Assembly (NCBI GenBank): GCA_963693365.1
Contig: CAVNZM010000001.1
Location: 15,624,001-15,688,000 of the forward strand
Direction: 5' to 3'
DNA length: 64,000 nucleotides
Origin: Amoebidium appalachense
Taxonomy: Eukaryota; Ichthyosporea
Shown here: piece after piece, positions 11,590 through 33,167 of the stretch
How the letters are laid out: the number at the start of each line of letters is the position of its first letter
Position numbering within the stretch: the first letter of the stretch is position 1
Notes under the pieces: generated by a model
Seen by the model: only the letters and a program-made list of their open reading frames with translations
Databases searched by the model: none
Told to the model about the DNA's origin: nothing
Program-made: the position numbers and the translations under genes

Positions 11590-12060
11590 TTCTCTCGTAT
11601 GCGCACGCACCAGGCTATATCATGATTTATCCATTTCCCGCTAACAGCACCATCCAAATGGCTTATTTACAAAATGTTACAAATTCGATGCCAAGCAATT
11701 GCTCGTGAAGCATGATTGCCTATTATGTGGCTGCCAATATCATTCGCCCGCCTTGTGTGAGCAATGTCTCTGGGCTTATCCCCGACCAATTCATTCATGC
11801 TTATACACTGCAACGACCTAGTCACACAGAGCGCACCCACTCGCGGCATTCCCTTACTATGATACAACTATATCTATCTACAAATATGCAAAGACATTTG
11901 CTTGCTTACATATATTTACAATACGATACCTTCCTACGGTTGCATACATGCTGCCCAGGCAAGAACTCGATGTGACTTGGCTGGAGACCATGTGTTGTTG
12001 CTAGTTGATTGTGCGTTGGTCCTGCACATCAGATGCCCGATTTAGTTATCTGGAGGAAGG
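11590..12060. other. Intergenic, no gene seen
   Basis: Unique A/T-leaning sequence between two repeat fields, without a recognisable coding region. Confidence 0.4.
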
Positions 12061-12069
12061 AGCGTGCTT

Positions 12070-12525
12070 TGTAGGGGCCGGTGTGTGTGCATATCATTTT
12101 GTGTGTAAGCATGCATGTGCGCATGTACCTGTGTGCCTGTGTGTGCGCGCTCGTGTGCAACAATGTGTGTGTGTAGTGTGTGCAGGTATGTGCCAGCGTG
12201 TGTGTGCGCGGGCGCGTGTGTGGGTATGTGTGTGTGTGTGCGTATGGGTGGGTGGGTAGGTGTGGGCAGGTGGGTGGTTGGGGATCGAGTTGGTGGGTAG
12301 GTGAGTGGGTGGATGGAGGCAGTAGGGGATAGATGTTATAATAGAAGAGTGTTCAGATGGGTGGGTGTGGGGGGAGGGGGGGGGGGAGGGTTAGAAGAGT
12401 GTCTCGTTAAGTGAGCGGGGTGCGTGTCGTGTGTGTGTGTGTGTGTTGGAGAGAGGGGGGGAGGGGGGCGGGGGAAGAGAGGAGGGGGGGTTCATAGTTA
12501 ACAAGGGCTTTATTGCAAAGAAGTA

Positions 12526-12566
<41 letters not shown>

Positions 12567-12750
12567 TGGACGTGAAAGATTGGGTAGGGACTCATGGTTG
12601 GGTGGTTGGGTTGGGGAACGGGTTGGTGGGCAGCTGTGGAAGTTAGGTGGTGGTGGTGTGTGTGTGTTTTCTTTTGGGGGGGGGGGGGGGGGGGGGACAG
12701 AAGAGTGTCTCGATGGGTGGGTGGGTGTGGGGGTGTGGGGTGTGTGTGTG

Positions 12751-12784
<34 letters not shown>

Positions 12785-13401
12785 CCGGGAGAAGGGGGGG
12801 GGGTTGAAACGGGGTGGGATATTGGGTGGGTGGATGGGGGTTCTATTGCGTTACAGAGTAAGAAGTACACATTCACAACCGACAACACAATGCAGATTGG
12901 AAACCACACAGAAAGAGTATTTAAACTAAGCAGAGCCCATCCTCAAGAAGGGCCCAAGTCACACACAGTACCCCGGAGTTTCGACCAATCCACCCCGCGC
13001 ACGTGGGGGTACAACATGGGGTGGGGGATTATGTGTGTAGGTGGTTGGGGGAACGGGTGGCTAGGTGGGCATATGGGTGGGGCGGGGGGGGGGGGGGGGG
13101 GGGGGGGGGGAGGGGGGGGGGGGGGGGAGGGGGGGGAGAGAGGGGGGGGGGGGGGGGTAGACTTGGGTGGGAGAACGGGTGGGTGGGTGGTGGAGGGACC
13201 GGGTTGATGGGTAGGTGGGTGGTTGAGTGGAGGGTGGAGGGGTGTGTGCATATGTGTGTGTGTGTGTGTGTTTGTGCATGTGTGTAAGTGTGTGAGAGGG
13301 TGTGTGCGTGTCTATGTGTGTGGCGGGGGGGGGGAGGGGGGGGGAGGGGGTAGGAGGGTGTTTCGATGGTGGGTGGGTGGGTGGGTGGGTGGGGGGCCGG
13401 A

Positions 13402-13440
<39 letters not shown>

Positions 13441-13780
13441 GACGGTGGGGAAATGGGTGGGAGGGTGTGGAAATCGCCTGGTGGTTGAGAGCATGGGGTA
13501 GGTGGACCAAAGGAGTAATACTTTGGAAGGTGGAATATGTGGTCGGGTGGGGAAGTAGCTTGGGTTGTGAGTGTGGGGCGGGTTGACGGGCGGGTGGGAA
13601 GGGGGTCAAAAGGGGAAGAATGGTGGGGAAAGGGTGGGTTAATGGTTAGGGGTTGCGAAGTGTGTCAACGGTTTTAAGCATCTCCTACTCTTTTAATGGT
13701 TAAGAACTGATGCGTTTGGGGCGTGAATGAGGGGGGGGGGGGGGGGGGGGGGGGGGGGAGGGTATGTGTGTTTGTGTATG
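12070..13780. repeat. G-rich and (GT)n repeat field with R1 copy E
   Basis: GT/GC dinucleotides (12080-12250), TGGG-rich minisatellite-like sequence, and G runs at 12526-12565, 12677-12697, 12752-12783, 13083-13110, 13407-13438 and 13731-13759. R1 copy E lies at 12841-13006 and retains the AGCAGAGCCCATCCTCA and GTTTCGACCAATCC blocks. No gene. Confidence 0.85.
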
Positions 13781-13854
13781 GGGTGGGGACAGGGCAAGAA
13801 GGGGGATCATTTACTTTGCCTCTGGCTAGCGTCGCTCAGAGGTCATCGAAGTAA

Positions 13855-13877
13855 GCCATCCAAGCAACTTGGATGGC
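13855..13877. repeat. Perfect 10-bp hairpin
   Basis: GCCATCCAAG, loop CAA, CTTGGATGGC. It stands in unique sequence between repeat fields; its role is unknown. Confidence 0.85.
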
Positions 13878-14029
13878 CTGCCTCGGTCAGTGTGTTGATG
13901 TGCTGATGCGCTCAAGTAAACACCTAAGGGACAGCCAGAATTAGGAACCCAAGTTTAAATTTACAACACAGCAGGGTAGTGGTAGGGCGGGGGCAGCAGT
14001 AGTTGGCGTCATTTGTGCGTGTTAATAGT

Positions 14030-14169
14030 GTGTGTGTGTGTCCGGTGGTGGTGGTTGTGATCGAGAGGGGGGTGAGGGGGGTTGGGGGGGGGGGGGGGTT
14101 GGGGGGAGGAGGGGGGGAGGAGGGAGGGGGCCGGGAGGGGAAGGGGTACTGGGACGGCAGCAGTGGTAG

Positions 14170-14213
<44 letters not shown>

Positions 14214-14280
14214 TGGTAAGGGGGGGGGGGGGGGGGGGGGAGGGATGAAGGGGGGGAGACTGCCTGTGTGTGTTGTTTGT
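14030..14280. repeat. G-rich tract and (GT)n microsatellite
   Basis: GGGGGAGG-type sequence at 14065-14140, (GT)n at 14171-14213 and a G run at 14221-14240. The Ser/Pro and His/Thr frames on the minus strand are artefacts. Confidence 0.85.
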
Positions 14281-14299
14281 GTGTCAGTAAAAAGGATGA

Positions 14300-16240
14300 G
14301 GTCATGCATGCTACAAGCACAATAGTCGTGCAATATAAATAAGGAAATGGTTCTAAGCACGGCCACAAGCGTCAGTACAGGCTCGATGTTCTCGTCCTAA
14401 ATGAGCATCCGCATGCACCTAGGCCAAAAAACTTGCGAAAAGCCTTACCGATCTCTCATCTTTCCAAAGGGCTATCATAGTCCCTCCCTGACAACTGTAG
14501 CAGCGTATTCACGATCAAAACTTAAAAAATCCGTGTATAAAGCGGACGCTTGTATTGACGTTCCAGGAGCGTGAAATTCAAAGCATAAAGCGTACAGGGC
14601 CTAGAAGTGTGGCCTAAGCTCTTCCTTGTTTCCATATTTTCTATGCTTCACCCGAACACCCTCTCAGCTCATGTTTTTGTATGTTACCTCTTTCACTCCA
14701 AAGATTCTACTAACGAGCTGTGCCCGCTTCTTTTGCACGCTTACACGGGCTCTAAACTATTATAGGCGGTGGGCTAAGCCAGCGACTATGAAGTTACTAG
14801 CACTCCCCAAACAAAAACCAAAAAAAAAAACATGGGAGTCCTGGGAACCATGACTACAATTAGAACGGGTGACCTTGTGCGCTTTTGAAGTTCGAACGTC
14901 GCCGGCCGGTCTGCTGTAGCCTACGCATGGCCTTACCCACCTCTCCCCTTGTCTTAATTTGGCACGTTCGCATAAAGACCCAGCTTGCCCTAGTAAAACA
15001 AAACAAATGATCCGCTCGCCCAGGTGTTTTTAATAACCAATCGGTATGCTTGACTTTAAAATTGGAGCTTTTGGATTTGTTAATACGGATTAAATACAGA
15101 TTCAAGCGATATGATTGGTTAATACGGCTTCAAAGACCCGGCGGGAGACGTCCCCGCAGCGTAGTAGGGCCAGGCCCGGCCACTTACGTAAGCCAGCGCT
15201 GTGCTACCAGCCTCCTCTGACATCATCAAGACCACCACGCCCAATCACACTATTGCTTTTTAATGTGCTTTACCCACACGCGATTGGCTAGTTTTCCCCT
15301 GGGCTATCAGCGGCCTGCGCAGCCTGCCGCCGCCCGCGGCCCGCCGGTCTAGCTCCGAGCAGTGCACGGAATGGCATAGGCACGCGTGTATTCAACGTGG
15401 TAGAGCTTGGTAGTATATACTTATAAATTCATGCACAGTTAATAAATAAATAAAAATTAGTTTTTTCCACTCTCCTTGGCATGTGGAGCCGTCAACTCCA
15501 GCCTCTATTGTAGATATCCAGACGCAGTCATGATGGCCACGGCTCATGCGTCGCGCGAGCCTGGTAGCGCAGGTCATTGCATTGTAAGTTTGCTTGTACT
15601 TTGCATAAGTTTTGCATTATATACTCAAAATGTAAAATATTACAAAAAATATAATAATTGATTTTTGGGACTACTTATTCGCCAATGTCTTCCTGCGTCT
15701 GCAAACAATAAAATATTTGCGACAGAAGGATAAAAAGCCCGCAGAATAATGTCAAAGCCGATAGGTTTGATTGGCGGATGTTACTGAGTCAGAGGGGTGG
15801 TAAATACCAATCTCCTCATAGTGTCATGGTTTTGACAGTAAAGCATTTTTATTTAAATTACTCAAACCTTGAGTTTCTGTTTATCAAAATAATAATAATA
15901 ATACATCAAAAAAATATTTTAGAGCTTTTGATTGTGCAAATTGCTCTCTTTTTCCTTTTTCTCGCTAATTAGCCAGTATGACTATCGTCGGCATTCCGGC
16001 CGGGTTAACACGTTGAGGACTCTAGCCCTGCTCCATTCAGGCGGAAATCTTTCTAAGAAAGAGAGGATATCGCCTCTTAATTTTGGTGTGGAAATATTTC
16101 TTTCAAATCTATTCTATACATTATTTTTACTCTATAGCTATCAGTATTATCATCATACACGGCGGCACTGAGCGTATTCAGAAAAATATGCGGTAGCCAA
16201 TCAAACCCCTTTGAAACTCTAAAAAGCAATCCATGAACGG
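14300..16240. other. Intergenic with several CCAAT boxes, no gene recognised
   Basis: Almost free of simple repeats. CCAAT/ATTGG elements occur at about 15041, 15112, 15240, 15283 and 16197, and 15140-15370 is GC-rich. This looks like promoter or regulatory DNA, but I could not attach a coding region. Confidence 0.35.
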
Positions 16241-16595
16241 TTCGGTCCCGACCGTCAGACCACGGTTTGTAATGTCGAACCAAACCGAACCGTTATGAGA
16301 CGGTTCAGACCGGTCGAACCATGCAGATGTGTCCCGGAGGGTTTACCTGTGTAATTTTCTATGTTTATGCGTGTAGAGGTGTGCGTGGGTGCCTGTGCGT
16401 GTGTGTTTAGTGTTTTTGGGGAGCCGTTTTCCAGCGGGGAGTGAACGGTGGTGGGTCCCCCGCCTGAACTTGTTCTACTCGCCCCCCCTCCGGTTCCCTC
16501 CCGGGCCGACCCGGCCTGGCCGATCTCCTCGGCCACGGCTCAGACTGCCACAGACCGCGGTTTACGTTTGGGATGTCGAACCAAACCGAACCGAA
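16225..16595. repeat. Duplicated GGTTCGGT/ACCGAACC module
   Basis: The block CAGACC-CGGTTT followed by ATGTCGAACCAAACCGAACC occurs at about 16253-16292 and again at 16551-16593. The first copy can pair with the upstream ACGGTTCGGT as a 10-bp perfect stem and is followed by a further ACGGTTC/GAACC pair. The pair lies 130-500 bases upstream of the SAM-gene TATA box. Confidence 0.65.
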
Positions 16596-16722
16596 CCGCG
16601 AGGGGACGGTGTGTAATGCATTGTGCCGGAAAACATTGCAATAGTGCAGACGCGGCATATGGTTGGCCTTACATCACGGCTTTGAATCACCGACTGATGC
16701 CTTCATAGCCGCTTGGCGGTCG

Positions 16723-16730
16723 TATATAAG
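16723..16730 (+). promoter_or_regulatory. TATA box of the SAM-domain gene
   Basis: TATATAAG, 73 bases before the ATG at 16803; the first in-frame ATG after the expected start site is the one used. Confidence 0.75.
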
Positions 16731-16802
16731 GGTGCAGCCGGCCTTCGGTACTTTACTTCAACTTTCAAAAGTTACAACCAGCCTACACTACACAGCACCA
16801 TA

Positions 16803-17627
16803 ATGGATTCCAATAGCTTTTTCACGGACCTGAACCCCACTGCCAAACCTTTTGACTTTCTCCCTACTCCTCCTGCATCGCCTGAGCAAAAAGCAGTTCG
16901 CCGCCATTCAGTAGGCAGTTCTATGGCCCCTGCCCCCGCCCAGTTGCGTCGACAGACAAAGAAAGACCTTGCTGCTGCCGCACGGCGCCGCCGTCACTCC
17001 GTGGATGCTCTTGACTTTGCAGGCGTGCACATCACAGATGTTGCCGGTTTTCTAAGACACATCCGCCTGCACAAGTACACGGAACACTTCGAAGGCCTGG
17101 ACCTTACACTTGCACAGTTGCTTGCTATGGACGAGGCAGCTCTTGAACGGTGCGGTGTGACGGCTCAGGGTGCGCGCACACGTCTTGTCAAGGCCATTGA
17201 GCGCTACGACGAGTACCTCAACGTCCAGTGGGTGGCCTCTGCTCCCCCACAAGCAACACAACAGCCTGCCCAGCACCGGATGGTTGTTGAAAGACGTTAC
17301 AGTGCCCCTCCCGCTGTTCATTCATGGGTGTTCTCCCCACCGCGCGCCGAGTCCCCCCTCGGCTCCCTGCAGCACGTGGAGGAGTATCCTCTCACAGACG
17401 ATGACGATGCAGCCTCGTTGGATGAGAGGGTGGAAGAAGTAGCCGAGCAGCTGTTGTCTATTTTGGACGTTGACGAGGAAAAGGACCGTCAGAGTCTGTT
17501 TGCAAACAACCCATGGGCCTACCGCCCGGCTCCCCGCGTTGAGCAGAGCAGTGCAGGCAGGACGTATGACATCTGGGGTATGCCTATTACTGGGAAAATG
17601 AATGGTATGCGTGTGCGCGCGCTTTAA
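16803..17627 (+). CDS. SAM-domain protein, Vts1/Smaug-like RNA-binding type
   Basis: Single exon, 274 residues, starting at AATGG after a TATA box. A longer in-frame reading upstream overlaps the promoter and is rejected. The sterile alpha motif spans about residues 78-138. LRHIRLHKYTEHF and GVTAQGARTRLVKAI match the helix pattern of the Vts1/Smaug SAM (RLHKY and GAR-x-x-L-x-KA), which binds stem-loop RNA and in yeast and animals promotes mRNA decay or repression; that function is inferred here. The N-terminal arm is Ala/Pro-rich with basophilic kinase sites RRHSV (residues 33-37) and RRRRHSVD (61-68); RRYS follows the SAM near residue 164. The C-terminus has an acidic stretch (DDDDAASLDERVEE) and a Trp-containing tail ending WGMPITGK. 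A polyadenylation signal AATAAA is at 17894-17899. Confidence 0.8.
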   Translation: MDSNSFFTDLNPTAKPFDFLPTPPASPEQKAVRRHSVGSSMAPAPAQLRRQTKKDLAAAARRRRHSVDALDFAGVHITDVAGFLRHIRLHKYTEHFEGLDLTLAQLLAMDEAALERCGVTAQGARTRLVKAIERYDEYLNVQWVASAPPQATQQPAQHRMVVERRYSAPPAVHSWVFSPPRAESPLGSLQHVEEYPLTDDDDAASLDERVEEVAEQLLSILDVDEEKDRQSLFANNPWAYRPAPRVEQSSAGRTYDIWGMPITGKMNGMRVRAL

Positions 17628-17893
17628 GTGCTTGGATGAATGTAGCGTTTTCCCCCCTGCTTCTGACATACAAATATATGTATACATATAAAGACAAAGA
17701 TATATAAGGCGGCTTATGCTTGTACGTACATAATAAGACCTTTTGAGTATTTCGAAAATGAATGTAGTATTGGCTGCATGAGAGCGCCACCGAGCACCTG
17801 GTGTGTTCAACCCCACCTGGGGACTATCGAAGTGTGATTCCACGCACCTGGCGTGCTGGTTCGATTTGCCACCGTACTGTGTACGGTTGGAGA

Positions 17894-17899
17894 AATAAA
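17894..17899 (+). terminator. Polyadenylation signal AATAAA (SAM gene)
   Basis: About 267 bases after the stop codon; the nearest canonical signal on this strand. Confidence 0.4.
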
Positions 17900-18964
17900 A
17901 ATATAGTCTTGTTGAAACCAACTGTGTGCAGCGAATGGATGGGTCATGTCTACAAACGTGCGCTTTTCGTGCTTTTTCTTCTAAAGTTTCGCATGCAAAA
18001 ACACAAAAAAAAGTAGGAATATTGTGTGAGCACTCGTACAAGGACGTGCTTATTAATTTCGCTTTTGTATTTGTATATACACTTATACAGGCCACTGCAC
18101 CGAATACGTATTTGTGTGATGTGTGCCTTATTGTTAGGGTGTGCACCCGCACGTGTACAGCGGTTTTCATTTTTGTCTTTTGTTTGCAATCACGCATGTA
18201 TCCATGCGTTCGCCCAACAATTCCGCTTTTGTACAGTACATGCTTATACACAGACTTGTGTGTTTACGTGAAAAGATTAATTGTGGCATCATCATGACCC
18301 GAAGCTTTAAATTTGCACTTACAGACCTACTATAATGTCTAGCTTGCCCGACAGCCCGAGGCAACTTGCCACGGCTTTATATATATCGTGTTCTGAGCAG
18401 TCAACTATTGCTCTTATAACCACATCGAACAATATGAGAATAAGCATGAAGTCGGGCCTGACTTTGTGTGCAACGAGCTCCAGCGCCTGGAAGAACGGTG
18501 CAAGCAAATCGTGCCCGGATCTGCAAATTTATTCTCTTTGATTTATGTGCATAAGTGCATGCATGTTTGTGCAACTGACTCATAACTAACTGTCACAATG
18601 ATCATTTTCGTAAATAAACCTGCTTGGGCATCCCTGTTTTCTTCCTTCGCACGTGCAGCAAAAGAATGTGGTCTCTGGGCCTTGTTTCTCTCAAGCTTTA
18701 TTATAGGGCTACAGCCATGGAGTGGACATTGTGCACTTCGCTTGCGATGGATTTTGCCTTGTTATTCTCATCTACATTACAATAACTGCTGCCATGATGC
18801 CGATGGGCGAAGAATCCGAACATGCAAGCGGTCGGACCTGAAGATGGCATATACTACAAGCTTACAGATAATATGCATCAAGCATCAAAGCAGGTCACCA
18901 TGTGCTTCTTTGCGCTTCAGTATGTTGTTTGTTCCATTGCCTGAGTACAAAATATCCAAGGCAT

Positions 18965-19005
<41 letters not shown>

Positions 19006-19491
19006 CCCCAAACCTGACAGGTTTACAAAGGTTAACGAAAACGTATGATTGGCTACAATCTGATTACAAGCCATGTATGGCTTAATCTTCAAATTAATCT
19101 CCTTCCATTCGAGTTGGCTTTGGCGCGGCATGGCCCGCGGAAAGGCTCCCGGCCTTTTTTGAGCGCAGCGCTGCTTTTTCCTTCTCAGTCCACCACCCAC
19201 CCCCACCTCTACCTCTGAGGTGTGTGCCCGGTGTATCAACACAGCTATTTTTTTAATTTGGCACATAGACCCGAGATATGGTGTTACAATACGGTGATGG
19301 TTTTTTATATTGCAAACTCTAAGACTCAAAAAGCATGGTAGTTTGGAGAGCTTTTGCTTGAATAGAACAGAGGGGTTGGGAGGGAGGGAGGGAGAGAGTT
19401 GTCAACGGGTACAATAGCGAGGGTAGATAGATTATTTGGGAGCTGTGTAACAGACATGCACTTACTTGTGTTGGGTTGACAGTTCTTCAAC
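17900..19491. other. Intergenic, no gene recognised
   Basis: Unique A/T-leaning sequence, then a 37-base C run (18967-19003). The last 160 bases are purine-rich (GGGAGGGAGGGAGG near 19378) and form the upstream region of the core-1-like gene; GATTGG lies at 19050. No TATA box is evident. Confidence 0.4.
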
Positions 19492-29128
<9,637 letters not shown>

Positions 29129-29284
29129 ACCGACCCAACCCGACCCGAATTCGACCCGGATCGCTTTTCTCCCGTTGCTGGCTCGGCCCGAATGAAACGC
29201 CGAAGGGAAGAGTGAGTGAAACGTAGATGGCCGCTGGCAATGGCCCGCCGTAGTAGTAGTTTGTGTAGAAGCGAAATTTCATGT

Positions 29285-29290
29285 AATAAA
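29285..29290 (+). terminator. Polyadenylation signal AATAAA (core-1-like gene)
   Basis: 157 bases after the stop codon, before the C run at 29468. Confidence 0.6.
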
Positions 29291-29299
29291 CCCCCCTAC

Positions 29300-29465
29300 C
29301 CCCTGGTGGGGCCTCTTTATGACGGACCTATAACAAGCTCAGTGATACACCCCAGGGACAAATTTGTTCCACCTGACAATTTGCAAGCCATGCAACTATA
29401 TGGTTTCCTCAATATGTCCGTGGTGTGCGAACTACACGTGGAAACCAAGACCCCTCCCTCCCTCC

Positions 29466-29498
<33 letters not shown>

Positions 29499-29859
29499 AC
29501 CTCCCCACATACACGCGAGCGCGCGCGCACACACACACAAACACACACCTTATTTAGTTCACATTAGCCATACAGGCAGATGGGGTAACTTAAAAGGTAA
29601 AGGCTTGCTCAAAAAGTTAGTTGAGGCAGGTTTAGAGTATGTGCGTGTGACTGTGAGTGCGGGGGTGATTTCTCGAGGTGCACGTGGGAAATTAAATGAG
29701 TGTCTGTGTGTGTGTGTGTGTGCATGCGTGGCTATCACAACGGTGTGTATGTGCGTGGTTGTGGTGTGTGTGTGTGTGTGTGTGTGTGTTTGTTTGTTTT
29801 TTTTTGTTTTTTCTGCCAAGGTTGTCGTTGTTTTTTTCTTGTCGTTGTTGATTTAGTCC

Positions 29860-29897
<38 letters not shown>

Positions 29898-29961
29898 TAG
29901 TAAAATTTGCAACCAATTGGAGGGCCTTCACGATGTGATCGCGATAGTGAAAACCCGAGAC

Positions 29962-30012
<51 letters not shown>

Positions 30013-30230
30013 CAGCGTACGGTGGTGTTTGAGCGTGTCTTTGTGTACATGTCAGTGTGTGTTTGTGTATCCATGCGCGTGCATATGGATGCGTGTGTAC
30101 ATATATGCGCGTCCATGCATCGGTGTGTGCACGTCAGTGTGTGTGTGTGCACGTGTACATGTGTGTGTGTGTCCACGTGTGTGCGTGCGTGCCACGGTGC
30201 ATGGGCATTGGTGAATAAGACATGATGATC
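29300..30230. repeat. C run, G run, T runs and (GT)n tracts
   Basis: C run at 29467-29498, CA/CG dinucleotides at 29516-29548, (GT)n at 29703-29720 and 29763-29790, G run at 29863-29894, (GT)n at 29963-30012 grading into mixed GT/GC/CA sequence to 30190. No gene. Confidence 0.85.
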
Positions 30231-31037
30231 GGATTCCATGATTTAACCCGTTTGTGCATGTGCACACACGTGTAATGTGGCAAATCTGTGCACAGTGTTT
30301 CCCAGTATTAAAGGCGTGCCACGGTACGTATACGTACTTGTGCGTATTACCCAAACTTAAGGGAAAATTGTAAGACCTCTCCGACCTTTAAGCCAAATTC
30401 CGGAATTTGGCAAGGCACCAGGCCAAATTCAAATGCATTATAAAGTCCTATATTTATGCACACTAAAGGTAGAAAAGATAATAGAAATATTTCTTATATA
30501 TGTACTAAAAAAACAAGGAAGTTTATTAGGTAGAAAAGATTAAATGATTGTCCCACAACACACGTGCCAGGCACGTACGTGTAGGTACGTAATTACGTGT
30601 CGGGGTAAAATATTGAACGAGATATACGATTATCGGAGTGTGCCGCGGGCAAATAGCAAATAAATGGGCAGAACAATCGCTTTTCCGGTACTACCATCGT
30701 TCCAGATTGCAACCAACAATGGAACGCACTTTTAATAAGCAATATCGACAAAACCTTTATTTAAAACAGACTCCGAATGTGAGTGGTCACTTAGAGGCGA
30801 TGTTTTTTATTAACTTTTTGCGCCAATAGTTTTATCCCAAGGCCAGGGGGAATACATCACCGGGTACCCTTAATGTCGCGTTAAATAAAGCCAATCAAAA
30901 CACAGAGAACGCCTCTATACACAGCCTGGCAGCTGCAAGCTTTTTTTTGTCACGCTAGAGAGAAACGGAAATAAAACAAAACTCAGCTTTCTTCAAACAC
31001 GTACTCTGACACTCACTGAACAATTCCTGCATCAGAC
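30230..31037. other. Intergenic; upstream region of the acylase gene
   Basis: Unique A/T-rich sequence. CCAATCAAAA at 30891 and a weak CTATAC near 30914 are candidate promoter elements for the ATG at 31038. Nothing else was recognised. Confidence 0.35.
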
Positions 31038-31785
31038 ATGCCCCTTGCATTCCTAACCACCTACTTGTATGTGTATGTCTGTGTGTCTTGTGCAAGCGTA
31101 ATAAATGTGTGTGTGTGTGTGTGTGTGTACGTGTGTGTGTCTGTGTGTGTGTACATGTGTACGTGTATGTGTGTGTGTGTGTGTGCGTATGTGTGTGTAC
31201 GTGTGTGTGTCTGTGTGTGTGTACATGTGTACGTGTATGTGTGTGTGTGTGTGTGCGTATGTGTGTGTGTGTGTGAAGGCTTTTTGTTGTGCTGTGGGCT
31301 CGTGTGCACCTCATGGTTGTTGAACGTGAAATTTTAAATTTGTGCGTGTGTCGGTATGTAAGTGCATGCATGCCATCATGAGCTCATGCATGATGGTGTG
31401 CATATGTGTGTGCACCGAAAGACTATCATGAGCCATTGTAACTGGAAACCGCACGTGCATGCTATGCCATGTTACCTGGCAGCCGCAATTACTTGCACGT
31501 GTCATAGGGTGGGCTGGTGGCTGGTGACCATGTGTCATACTGGCAGTGCATTTTGGCATGGCCAGCTTATAAGGTTCGTATAGAGAATAGAGAATCATGC
31601 CGACAGAGTCGTTAAGAATCCCCACCATGCTAGCGAACATTATACATACTATTAGCGGCCAAGTTGGATTCTTTTGTGTTCTAGATCTATTCTTGAACAT
31701 GCACCGATGCCAGGTTTTGGACGCCTTTTTTTATTGGTACATTGGTCGATATTTTTCCCTGAATCATGTCCCCCCCCCCCCCCCC

Positions 31786-31822
<37 letters not shown>

Positions 31823-31889
31823 AAGGGGGGGGGGGGGGGGGGGGGGGGGATTCCTACCTGCTTCCCCCGCAAGGCTCCCCAAGCCCCTC

Positions 31890-31922
<33 letters not shown>

Positions 31923-33167
31923 CCCCGCCTCCTTCCACCCTTTCGTGAAGAACACCCCCCACCCCCCTTTTACCCTACATGTGGGTGACCCGAGCTCCCC
32001 CATTCATCTATATCAGTAATCTATCAGTATCAGTAAGTTGCGCTACGCCACGGCGCAGAACTACCACGTGTCGGCCCGCACCATGGACTGGCCATGGGGC
32101 GCCCCGGACTTCAACAGCTACATCAACGTAGTGCTCCGCGGCACCCCCACCGAGCTCGTTCCGGTCAAGGGCTGCGGCTTGTGCAACAGCACGCCAGCCG
32201 TCAGCACCGTGCACGGCTACATCTTCCTCGATGCTTTGCGCAATCCCACGGCTTCCCTGGACGGCCTCAACGAGGCCGGGCTGTCTGCCGCCATGCTGCT
32301 GCTGGACTCAACGACATACCCGCAGCCGCTGCAGACCAACCCGCGGCCCGTGCTGGGCTCATACAGCCTGGTAAGGTACATGCTGGCCTGTGTGACACTG
32401 TGGCCTGCGTGCGCCGCCAGTTTGGGCCACCAGATTGCCGAGGGCCACCTGCCCGAGCTGGACATCTTTCCCTCCCGTGGGGGCCGGCTGGGGGGCCACC
32501 TGCAGTTCCACGACACAGCCGGCCAGTCGCTGGTAGTGGAGTTCATCGGCACGCAGAACGCCACCCTGGCGCCCGAGTGCTTTGCCTCGAAAGACCACAT
32601 CCACGGCAGGGCCGGTGAGGCCGGGGCCCACGTGTGCATGTACGACAGCCGCAACGTCATGACCATGACCAATGACCCCACGTGGGAGGGCATGCGCGCG
32701 GAGCTGCGGGCACGGCTCAACGGCACCGACTATGAGGATGTGGCGGTAGTGCCTAACGCCACGCTCGAGGCGGCCATGCACGGGGCCGGCAGCTACTCAC
32801 CCGAGGACCGGCTGGTGCAGATGGCCATGCTGCAGGAGAGTGCCGTGCAGCGGGGGGGCCTGGGCCACACCTGCCGTCGTACGTGTCCAGCGACCCGGCC
32901 GTGGACCACGTGAGCGCGGCCACGGCCATGATTGGGCGCGTGTCGCTGGCCAAGGGCGCCGACGACTGGACCACGGCCTGGACCGTTGTGCGCGACCACA
33001 GCGCCCGGCGGCTGTACTTCGCCACGCCGGCCGTGTGCAACCTGCAGATGGTCGACCTCACAAAGCTGCGCCTGGACGACCCCACAGCCCCACGCGTGGA
33101 AATCCCCATGGCCTTCCACACCGGCCCACAATACAATGACGTCACCGAGGCACTGTTTGGCCACTAA
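31038..33167 (+). CDS. Choloylglycine hydrolase/penicillin V acylase-family Ntn-hydrolase, secreted, frameshifted
   Basis: The main exon 32038-33167 carries the family signature: SARTMDWPWG (catalytic Arg and Asp), GLNEAGLSAAMLLL (oxyanion Asn), MTMTNDPTW (second Asn) and EDRLVQM (Arg). Members use an N-terminal Cys to hydrolyse linear amides such as bile-salt conjugates, penicillin V or N-acyl amides; the substrate here is unknown. That exon lacks the Cys. I propose exon 1 at 31038-31097 (ATG, hydrophobic leader, VCVSCAS), donor AGC|GTAATA, acceptor TAAG at 32036-32037. Joined, Cys sits exactly 16 residues before the Arg, as in the family, and would follow a signal-peptidase-like site. The reading frame breaks at the G7 run 32852-32858; one more G restores it through to the stop at 33167. 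AATAAA is at 33594. The family is well supported; exon 1 is inference. Confidence 0.72.

Noticed and set aside
17800-17870. Possible tRNA (GGTTCGATTTGCC)
   Set aside because: No acceptor stem or anticodon arm can be folded around the B-box-like motif. I saw no convincing tRNA or rRNA anywhere in the window.
32359-33164. Several long antisense and alternate-frame readings over the acylase
   Set aside because: GC-rich codon bias of the true gene opens other frames; only the + frame carries the family motifs.
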